Positions 46,491 to 55,655 of a stretch of 64,000 bases of DNA are shown here, piece after piece; position 1 is the first letter of the stretch, and each line of letters opens with the position of its first letter. The position numbers were made by a program, and so were the translations under genes. The stretch spans positions 9,766,251 to 9,830,250 of the forward strand of contig OX637351.1 in assembly GCA_951799405.1 (NCBI GenBank). Direction: 5' to 3'. The stretch is from Agapetus fuscipes (lineage: Eukaryota; Arthropoda; Insecta; Trichoptera; Glossosomatidae). Below the pieces are notes generated by a model, which did not search any database, was not told the origin of the DNA, and saw only the letters and a list, made by a program, of their open reading frames with translations.

Positions 46491-49400
46491 TTAAGATATG
46501 GCTGGAGTTCCAGGTGATCCCACCACATCAATGATCTCAGCCCCAGGCTGCTGCGAGGGCTTGTCTGGCTCGGGGGCAGAGCAGATGCTGGGGGGGATGG
46601 TCAGCGTCTTCCCGGGGGCCAGGGCTTCGTACTGGTGCCTCAGGGACTGCAGGTCAAACTGGCAGGAGGCCAGCGCAGCGCGCAGCTCCAGGCAGAGAGA
46701 CAGCTCTGATCTTAGCTCGTTGAATTGCTGACAGATTTCAGCCGTGGGCGGTGGACTAGCATCTGGAATTTAAATATTTTGATCGTTAAAATTTATTTTC
46801 GTAATGGTAACACAAGGCAAAATATTCACGTTAGCAAGCAATGCAGACTTTAATAATTTCCATTAGTAAGCAACTTTATTACATTACAGAAAAGAGTGTA
46901 CACTATCTTTTTTGGCACGAGATATTCCATTCAGTCAATTTTTTTATTATGATACTTCAGAGGCCTTAGGACACATATTTTCTAAATTTTATAAAATTTC
47001 AGATCATTAGCTTCACTTTATAATTTATTTATTGGACTTCATTTCATATGCTTTATTGCTTTGTTTTTTTTTTTTTTTTTTAATTTATAAATAATTTTAT
47101 TTTTTGTTGAAATTTAATGTTCTTCAATTTGTCTTTAAATATTGTTTTCTGCACAACTTAAAATTTTATATTTTTTAACCATCAACTATTTTTTATACAA
47201 GAAAAACAATGAATGAAGTAAAACACCCTTGAGGTGATTTTTTTGATGCTAAAGGAAAAATTGACCAGTAAATTAATGAAGATGTTGATTCAGCAAGTAT
47301 TATACAGATCAAAAAATGCTTAAAACTTTTTGAAAAACCTGGAAATCAAAGCTCCTTGGATGACAACATTTTCTTTACCTGGTGTCATTATTGCCCTCCT
47401 TTACAATCCAGCTTAGCTATTTGCTGGCGTCTACTAGTCATAAACAATATGGGATCGCCGAGCAAGCCACGCCGGATCTTGTGAAAGCTGACATGTATGC
47501 CCATACATTTCGTGACTTCCGATCTAACACTGGACTTTGAAAAGGAGATACTACTTGCTTGATTTTGTGTTTCCGGACTTAATAGTGTTCCGGGAGATAA
47601 AAGTGTTCAATAAAATGGCATGGATAGAAAGTAGGTTCAGTAAATATAACAAATCATCACTGGATACCTAACATATCGCCACTTTAAAGGTTAAACTGAA
47701 TAAGTGCTGATTCACTGATTTGATAAACTACAGACAAAACCTTTTATTGGGTGTAACTTCTCCTAGTAAGTGAACCAATTATAAAAAAATGCTCATGAGA
47801 CTTCTAAACTACAGGGTTTTCACACTTTTGTAGTGTTTTCTTTTGTAGAAAATAGAAAAAAGAGATGCATTTATCTGAGAAACCCATGTTAGCTTAATAT
47901 GCCATTTATTCAGTTTAACCTTTAAGGTGTGGATATGAGACTGCGGTGTTTAGAAACACAGGTTTAATTTGAAAGGCACTGTGTTGGTGACCACACATGG
48001 CGCGTGGCAGACAGAGCACACTTGTCTATGAGTGAGTTTACCGATGTTGAGCGTGTGCAGCGCCTGGTCGATGGCCTTGGCCTTCTTCTGCCCCACGCCC
48101 GGAGGCAGCTTCATCCTCTGGGAGCGCAGCCACACCCCGGCCCCGCGGGACTCCGGGAAGCGGATGCCTCCGCCCTCCCCGCTCTGTAACAACAACTGCA
48201 ATTCATCAAATATATGTAGGTTAGTGTTGCCTGGTGTTGCACCTGCTCGTAAGTCAGCAGTGTATGGAGGTGTATGAAAACTTGCACAGTTTGTTTGGTA
48301 ATCCATAGACAATCCAGGCAGAATGCGTTGTGTCTGCAAAGGCCCTCAGTGTATCCTGCTGCCATTAGGCTGGTCCCTTATGAATTTCAGAATATTTTTT
48401 TTAGTAATATCTGATATTTGATAACTGACCAGTCTGTAGTTTAGTGGTTAACACTACAGTCTTAAAAATGGAAGATTGTGAGTTTGATTCCTGGAGAAGC
48501 AAAAAATATTTTTTTGTTGGATTTAAAAATTCATTTGCCTTTACCAAAGACCTGTGCATAGGGCTCTTGAGGTGTGATTCACACAAAAATAGCACTAATC
48601 CTAAAATTTATTTTATTTCTATACAAAGTAAGGATTTACAATCCACTTTCATTCCTGCATAAAATAATGTATAAGAAGTACAACCAGAACAATTGATCAT
48701 TCCAACATAATATTATTACTTGTAATGGCATAATAGCTTAGTTTATCTCGTAAAATAATAACAATAAAGGAACATACAACAGGATCTTGCGCCTTGGGTG
48801 GTCTATTATGAGACGGCAGTTTCTTCTTGTGAAGTTTCCGATCGTGTCTCCGGGCGGCCATTGGTGTCCCGTGCACGGGAGTCTCAGCCCCTCCCCCTAC
48901 GCCTGCGCCCCCACCCGCCGTGCCTCCATCAGCCTGAGAGATCAGCTTCTGCAGGTCCTGCGTCTTGCGCTCACGCTCCTTCTTACGCGCCTCAATCTTC
49001 CTCAGTTCATTCATCAGTGTTTGCTCCTCGTCCATCTATGAACAAAATAAATTATTTAAGGAATTATGGAGGTACGTAATCGCAGCCACACCTATCTAAA
49101 AAATCTTAACTAAATCTAAGCTGCAAAGATATATATCATTTAAGATTCATATTAAACGCATTCCCACAAGCAGACGTGTATAATTTTGCGCTAACATATG
49201 CCGCATGTGGATCTAAAATATAAAAACCCAATCTCAAATGAACATAAGCCCTGCAACTCTTGCCAACCTTCCCTGAAACAGGGGTGACATTGGCAAAGTG
49301 AACCATTTTTTACAGTACGGGTGACAAACAATCTGATCTGTACAGTAGAAATTAGGAATTGATTTTTTTATTATAATTGAGTTGTTGCATTTTTAAGTAT

Positions 49401-52400
49401 AATATATATGTAGGTCCCGAATCACCAGATGCCACCCCTTCGGGGATAACGCTGTCAAGAAGTTACACTATATGTGTAGCTTAGTTGAGTTTCAGGTACA
49501 TAGATAACACTTAAAAATGATTAGCTATAATGATAGCTCATTTGACTAGATGTACGAGTATGTACGTATCTACAATCAGTGAACAAGGCACCAATTTGAA
49601 TTTGAAACCTTTCTTTCAACGCGTAAATGGCAGAATTTGTATTATTGTCGTCAGCAATCTATAATCTAAGTTGTAAGGATATATTCATTTAAAGTTCTCA
49701 AATGCATGCCCACAAACAAACACGTGTAGTTCGCGCATACAAATGCTGAATGTGTACTTACAAATAAAATCCAAACCGCAAATGAACATAAGCCCTACAA
49801 CTTTTGCCGACCTTCCCTGACACAGGGGTGACATTGGCAAAGTGAACCATTTTTTACAGTATGGGTGGTCAGCCTCATATCAACCTATAAGTCAAGGAAT
49901 ACAAAAGCAATCAATAACAAAATGGTTGTTTGTCTTTTCCTTAGCAGCCTAATTCGACAATTTATGTGCGGACCTCACCAAACAATAAGTAACTCCTTAA
50001 GAACAACGATGAGAACATCAGTGAATAAACAACGTGTTCTAGGATGAAGTGTATTGGTTCTGGCATGTAGTGGTGTTGTCTTGCCTGTTCTTGTGTGCGA
50101 TCAAAGAGTCTTCTCAGTTGCTCCTTGCGACGGCGCTCATGCTCAGCGTCAAACAAGAATGGCCGCCTGTCTCCCGTGCCACTGTGCCAGCTGCTGCCCT
50201 TCACCTGCAACCAATAGTGCCGACACATCAAGATTATAATTGGTATGGAATTGGAACTGTTTCCTCGCTATTTTTTTTTTGCCTTGGCGGGCAAGTGTAT
50301 TTAACTTTTTTTTTTAGGAATCCTGTGCGCGAGGTTCCCCAATTCCTAAAAGTCTTGGGGATCTATGTCACCCTGGAAGGGTGCCGCAGAGGTGGCAATT
50401 GATGTTAGTTTTGAATGAAACCGGATTAAATTGTGTCCAATAACAAAAATATGTTAGTTGCCCTCCATCCTAGCAGGCGGGCTGTGTGACATTACAACCT
50501 TTAGTCCGCGTCATATGTACGGACTCCATTGTAACAATGGTATTAAATACATGGCCAAAATAATAGGTTACATGTTATTATACATCAATACCTTAAAGAT
50601 AAAACTGAATAAATGACATATGAAGCTAACATCGGTTTCTCAGTTAATACAACCTTTTTCCCTATTTTCTACGAAAAGAAAACACTAAAAAAATGTGAAA
50701 ATCCTGTAGATTAGAAGTTCTTCATGAGCACTTTCTTATTGATAAAAGAAAAACAGTTTTGTTTTCGATTACATGAGTATATTTTTATATACCACAACCG
50801 GTTTCGCAAACATCCGTTCGCATCATCAGGTGGATAAATTAATACTACTTATTGTTTAGTAGTTCTCTTGCTATGAGACGTTACATCCAATATATTTTTT
50901 TATACAAAATTTCTCAAAAGTGAATCAGCACTTATTCAGTTACATTAACCCTTTGGCTGCGGCTGGCATGCATAGATGTCATGACGTAACTTGCATACAG
51001 TGCGGCTGGCATCTATGCATGTCATCGAAGTTTAAAGCTTCCCCTGACATCTGTGTTCAAATTTTTCAAACTTTTTTGTTGCTTACATTATAGGTACACT
51101 AATAAAATCTCATATTTTGAAAATATTCTTTCTCAAATATTTCGTCAGAACAGATCGATCTCTCGTCCCGCGTGTGTGTACCAATGTTTATAAACAAAAT
51201 CCAGGCAAGTATACTCTATTCAGATAGATATAACTGTTTACGTTTTTTGTTTTTTTGTAAAATAACTAATATATTATTTTCATTAGTGACGAGTATTTAA
51301 GTGAGTAAAAAAATTGTTTAAAACCTAATGGATATAAAATCTAGTTATGGAATGAGCGTATAATATTTTTTTTTAATAATATTATTGTGATTTACTTGTT
51401 TTTATATAAAACAACAAGTGAAAACATGTGTTGAAAGTTTGTGATTTGTGTACCTGGATAACTAATGAATATACTTTTTCATATTGAAGTTTCATCAAGT
51501 CATTAAGGTAGGAAATCAATTTATGTGTAAAAAAATAACCTCAAAAAAGTATTCCGTTCTGGCGGTGCGTATGTAGCAAATAAATTCAGAATCGAAACGG
51601 TTAATAATATATACATATAGTGATAATTTATTATGAAGTTACATATTTTCTTCAAACCTTCTTCAACCAAAGTTAAGTACAAGTCGAGCTCGACAACCTA
51701 GAGCGACGAAGGATTTAGCACAAATGGCAATACAGATGGGTAACACAGATGTTATGCAATGGTGGTAAAGTTTTGGCGCGAACGTTAGGGATGAGACAAA
51801 AGAGCAGAGAAAGAGACTGACCTTAGTGAGTGTGGCGCACAGAGAGTAGTATCTCTCCTTGAGGTCTTCTACGGAGCGGTCCCGGAAGGCGGCTCGGTCC
51901 CAGCGGTCAGCCATGACGAGGAAGCGGAGATCAAACCTGCGCGCCAGCTCCAGCAGGTGATCGGTCTCTGCGCGCGACCACTCCTCGCTGCGCAGGTGCG
52001 CCGAGTACTCCGCCTCACTGTACGTCGGCACACTCACCACCTTCAAACAAAACATCTTACAGGCACACCGCACACCTCACAGCTTAATGGTGTACGCCTC
52101 TATGGTTATTTGGAGCTGTAGATGGCATAGATCAGGGGTGCCCATACTTTTTCATGAGGAGATCGACAAAAATATTTTTTCTTTTGCAAAAAACTACAGT
52201 TTTAAGAACGATCACTGAAATTTTTCAATATCTTCGGCAATCGACTTTAAAACCCTTCAGTATCGACCGTTTGGGCACCTCTGGTATAGATAGATTGTTG
52301 TTTAAAAGGTAAGCAAGTATATAGTAATATATTATGGTAATTTATTTGGTGAGCGCTGTTTTTTGTGTGAATCACACAACAACAGCCATCTGCCAGCTTG

Positions 52401-53687
52401 GTCGCTGATATAGAAAGCGCCAATTCTCACGCAAGACCTATTTGTTGTAAGGCTGGATGGGCCTGGGGTGACTGTTAAGGTATATGAATTTTTCAACCCA
52501 GAAAGAAGCATCATGTGTTTTTGCTCCCCCTGGATTCAAGCCCACGACCTTCCTTTTACAAATCCGAAGCGCTAACCACGACAAGTATGATGTTTTTATC
52601 AAAAAAGGAGTGGGTACAACATATCCACAGAAGAGAAGATGGAAGATGTTTTAGAGAAGTTTTGTTCTGGTGGTCCAGAACTGGCAGAAGAAAAGTAGAT
52701 CTGTTAGCCATAGTGATGAATAAGATCACGAACATAATTACATTTTCAAGGCAGTGAAATCACAAAAAGATGAAAGTTATTTAATGAAATACCTTATTGA
52801 ACCTGGCGAAGGGGTACTCGCGAGGCTCATCGGCAGCTCTCCTCCAGTGGTGGAACACGGCGCCATCAGTCCTGGCGGGGTTGGTGAAGGCCGTCCACGC
52901 CCAGCGCCTGGCCCGCCGCATGCCCAGCTTGGCCTTGGCCTGCTTGTAGCCCTTGCCTGCCACAAACAATGGACTCACAACCAACATTCTAAATATCGAA
53001 TAAGTCACAACAGACTCAGCTCAAAATAAGAAATCATTCTCGGCGGGCAAACAGCAACAGGTCTATGTGACCAGGGTACCTAGGAACCACTAATAATAAT
53101 AATTGGCCAATTTTTATATAGCGCCGTTTAGTGGCACTAGCCACCCCAAGGGTGCTTAAACTAACAAAATATTTGTTTATCTCTAGTAACCAAGCTGTGT
53201 GATGTCACAATTCTAGTCTATGAAATTTGTGAGCAGGCAATTGATTTTTTTTGTATCGACTCCATTAAAAATCAGATAATGGACTTCAAACAAATTACAA
53301 CTTAGAACTCTTTTCCCAGCGGCCAAACATCACAATTGTATGGGACAGCGGTCCTTACCAACCAACCCACAAATATTCGCTTGCCTTATCCCTAGCAGCC
53401 CGGCCGTGTAACGTTACAATATATGTATATATCTCTGTCGCTTAGTCTGTCCATCATTTTTGTGTGAAAATGAAATTCTAACCTGTATCCGTCGGCAGCA
53501 ATGGCGGCGCATCCTTGTTGTCGTTATAGAGCAGCGCGAACACCTCCCTGTGCATGCCCTCGGGCCTCTTGGCCGCCTTGGCTGTGCCATACTTCCTCTT
53601 CAGCTTCTCCGCCGTGAGGATGGACTCCTTGGTCAGCTCAGGAGTCACGGGCCGCTCCAAATCCAAAATATCGCGGACGTCCGCCAT
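46491..53687 (-). CDS. DMAP1: DMAP1, DNA methyltransferase 1-associated protein 1 (7 exons, 459 aa)
   Basis: Coding exons, 5' to 3' on the minus strand: 53687-53483, 52956-52793, 52040-51822, 50204-50085, 49035-48778, 48183-48042, 46762-46491. The total is 1380 nt with consistent phases, giving 459 aa (human 467). The start MADVRDILDL and the SANT/Myb-like domain in exon 3 (about residues 124-196; TYSEAEY, EEWSRAETDHLLEL, DRWD, LKERYYSLC) are diagnostic, as are ELRKIEARKKERE and LRSQRMKLP in the C-terminal domain. DMAP1 is a subunit of the TIP60/NuA4 acetyltransferase and SRCAP complexes and acts in the nucleus. Exon 5 has a Gly/Ala-rich insert near GGTAGGGAGVGGG. The intron after exon 4 starts CAG|GCAAGA, a GC-AG intron. 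The gene is divergent from RAB23. Confidence 0.96.
47679..47932. mobile_element. MITE M6
   Basis: TIRs CACTTTAAAGGTTAAACTGA / TCAGTTTAACCTTTAAGGTG. In a DMAP1 intron. Confidence 0.8.
48425..48610 (+). mobile_element. SINE-C with an L2-like LINE tail
   Basis: tRNA-like head (GTAGTTTAGTGGTTAAC; GAGTTTGATTCCTGG), an A-rich joint, then GGGCTCTTGAGGTGTGATTC and CACACAAAAATAGCAC, which matches the end of the LINE at 55088-55565. Confidence 0.75.
49104..49330 (-). mobile_element. LINE-B tail in a DMAP1 intron
   Basis: From CTAAATCTAAGCTGCAAAG to TTTTTTACAGTACGGGTG. Little diverged. Confidence 0.8.
49432..49490 (+). repeat. SINE-A 3' fragment
   Basis: CCACCCCTTCGGGGATAACG then AAGAAGTTACACTATATGTG. 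Confidence 0.7.
49660..49905 (-). mobile_element. LINE-B tail in a DMAP1 intron
   Basis: Complete minus copy of the sub-type with CCAAACCGCAAATGAAC, as at 10247 and 22316. Confidence 0.8.
50592..50945. mobile_element. MITE M6, inverted, interrupted by a Penelope end
   Basis: Outer parts match the reverse complement of 47679-47932 (TTTTCTACGAAAAGAAAAC; GAATCAGCACTTATTCAG). About 125 bp of unrelated sequence, 50740-50865, is inserted and holds a hammerhead motif. Confidence 0.75.
50780..50840 (-). ncRNA. Second hammerhead ribozyme motif (isolated Penelope end)
   Basis: Minus strand: TTTATCCAC, CTGATGA (50829-50823), stem-loop GCGAAC-GGAT-GTTTGC, GAAA, CCGG, TT, GTGGTATATAAA. Stem I pairs CCAC with GTGG and TTTAT with ATAAA. 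Core bases equal those at 30545-30606, while stems I and II differ and still pair. The cleavage site would be TT rather than TC. Confidence 0.75.
50945..51604. mobile_element. Possible piggyBac-like MITE
   Basis: TTAA then CCCTTTGGCTGCGGC at the left, and TTAA at 51601. The right end does not show a clear GGG inverted partner, so the boundaries are weak. Inside, GGCTGGCAT...CTATGCATGTCAT blocks repeat near 50963 and 51005. Confidence 0.3.
52333..52585 (-). mobile_element. SINE-C with LINE tail, reverse
   Basis: Starts with the inverted tail (AGCGCTGTTTTTTGTGTGAA) and ends with an inverted head (GGATTCAAGCCCACGACC; AGCGCTAACCACGAC). In a DMAP1 intron. Confidence 0.7.
53040..53440. repeat. Short foldback family GGCGGGCAAAC...GTGTGATGTCAC
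   Basis: A unit of about 105 bp occurs at 53317-53420 (GCGGCCAAACATCACAATTG ... CCTTATCCCTAGCAGCCCGG) and, in pieces, at 53040-53080 and 53160-53225. Other copies: 2223-2285, 3042-3140, 31950-32035, 44765-44840 and 50430-50500. The common core is ACCAATAACAAAATATTTG. Confidence 0.6.
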
Positions 53688-54241
53688 TACACCAAAACCT
53701 ATACAGCTCTAGTTAAATAAGAAAACAACACCAGCAGTCATTGCTTTTAAATTGTTTCGTTATTGAAATCAGTAAAGCATTATTTTATTTCGCTAATGGA
53801 AAAATAATAATTACAAAACGTCAAAATGATGCTTTAGTGTGGTAGACGAGTGACGGGTGGTGATGTGAGAAATATTAATTTGATATTTTTATTTGATAAA
53901 AACAAAACCAAAGGATTTCAAAAGGAAAAAAATCTCAAAGAATTAACGAAAAAAGTAAAGTAAGTTTATTATTGTTTTCTAAGATACAAATAAAACATAT
54001 CTACCTTTAGGTACCTAACCTACTCGGGAATCATCTCATAAATTTTATGGACGCCAACATCACTAGTGCGGAACGCAGTGCTGTGCTCGGTTTCCTTCGA
54101 ATCTCAAATGTAGGGGAAAAAATAATATAAAAATCTGTGTGTTTAAATAGGAAAAAAAAAGGAAATAGCATTAAGGTAATTCATGAACTTCAAAAATATT
54201 GAGCGGTGGATAAAAACATATTTGTAGTCTAGTTTTAGATG
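53688..54241. promoter_or_regulatory. Divergent DMAP1/RAB23 promoter interval (inferred)
   Basis: The DMAP1 start codon faces left at 53687. A good donor, G|GTAAGT, at 54241-54242 could end a non-coding RAB23 first exon that joins the acceptor ending at 55585. The interval is unusually free of recognisable repeats. No TATA box or other element was convincing, so its role is an inference from layout. Confidence 0.4.
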
Positions 54242-54721
54242 GTAAGTATTTTTTATTTCGGATTTGTGCGATGTTTTCTGGATCGTCAACAGCATTATAT
54301 TACCGAGTTTTTTTTCTGTTCGTTGGCGGCCGGCTAGTTAAATTTCTCTTCAATGGGTATCGGATCTTGCATTATTAGATATCATTCAGGAATGTGTTAA
54401 ATGAACGGTAAACTTGTTAAAAGTTGCGTTAAAGAAACAATGAGTGATGCCGGTGTGCATTAACCCGATAATCAACAGCTACAACCCTGTTGCTAACAAG
54501 AAATCCCGGCGGTTGATAAAATAGGTAAATGTTCAAAACTTTCAAAACTTTTTTGGGCGTGCAATAAATTGAATAAATATAAGATTCCCCTTAAACAATA
54601 TCATTAAGTTATCATTTACGTAAAATGCAATATAAATAAAAACTTATTACAATGAATTAGGTGAAAGAAAAAGTTTTATATTTTTTCTTTGGAAAGTGGG
54701 GCGAATAGCTTCTCCATAGTT

Positions 54722-55015
54722 CGTTCGAAAGCTCAATTGGTAGAACGCTTGCGTCCAAAACCAGTGAGCTAGGGCTTGAATCGGGTGTCCGACATGCTTT
54801 CCCGGTTCGGTGTTTTCTTCTAACACCAATCATGATACCAGTGAGGTTTACTCAGCCTTTACAAGAAATCAGAAACTATCCCCTGGGGAGCTGGATAATC
54901 CCCTCTTCTATTGGGTAGTTGGCGTAGGGCCGGTCCCCGTACCTGTGAAATTAAATAGGTTCCACATGCCATCCCTTTGGGGACAGCACAGGGAGATGTT
55001 GCACCTTATGTGTAA
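54722..55015 (+). mobile_element. SINE-A, diverged full copy
   Basis: AAAGCTCAATTGGTAGAACG head, AGGTTTACTCAGCC body and TAAATAGGTTCCACATGCC. In the probable RAB23 5' intron. Confidence 0.7.
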
Positions 55016-55087
55016 TAGTTTATAATTACCCAATGACATCTGTTGTACCAGGGTTAAAGTTATGGTGGATAGGAGTGCTAACACCTT

Positions 55088-55565
55088 ACCTGCTCGACTG
55101 TTCCAGTGACAGCTTCCTTTTGCACCAACACATTGTCTTCGTTTTGTCTGTATTGGCTTCGTTTTCCGGAGAGGGTGGTCTACCGTGTTTGTCTGATGGT
55201 GTACAAAGCTGTCAATGGTACGGCTCCTTCATACTTGTCTGACATGTTCTCACCTGTTGAGATAGATTTGAGACGCCAAACTCTTAGATCTGCAGGGTGT
55301 TGGGTGGTTGACTTAGTCCAGCCGTCATGTCAGACACGCACTAATTTTGGGGACCGTGCTTTCCGGTTTGCGGGCCCAATGGAGCGGAACAGTCTACCAC
55401 ATAATGTGAGGAAGGTAGAAACTGTTGGTGTCTTTAAAGGAGCACTAAAGACGCATCTTTACACAAAATCTTATCCGTGATTTGAGAGGGCCCTTGAGGT
55501 GTGACACAAAAAAAGGGCGCTCTTTAATTATGTGTACCTTATAAATAAATTATCCTTGTAAGTAT
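55088..55565 (+). mobile_element. L2/CR1-like LINE, C-terminal RT and 3' tail
   Basis: The frame 55106-55480 reads YWLRFPERVVYRVCLMVYKA, NGTAPSYLSDMF, FGDRAFRFAGP, NSLPHNVR and FKGALKTHLY, the conserved C-terminal end of L2/CR1 polymerases. It is followed by CTTGAGGTGTGACAC and a short A/T-rich end just before the RAB23 acceptor. Confidence 0.85.
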
Positions 55566-55655
55566 ATTAATATATTGTGTTGCAGTTGGTGTTGGTGTAT
55601 GGAGCTGGCTGGCCGAGCTCTCATGAGGTGAGGCAGGAGGCAGGAGCTGAGGAAG

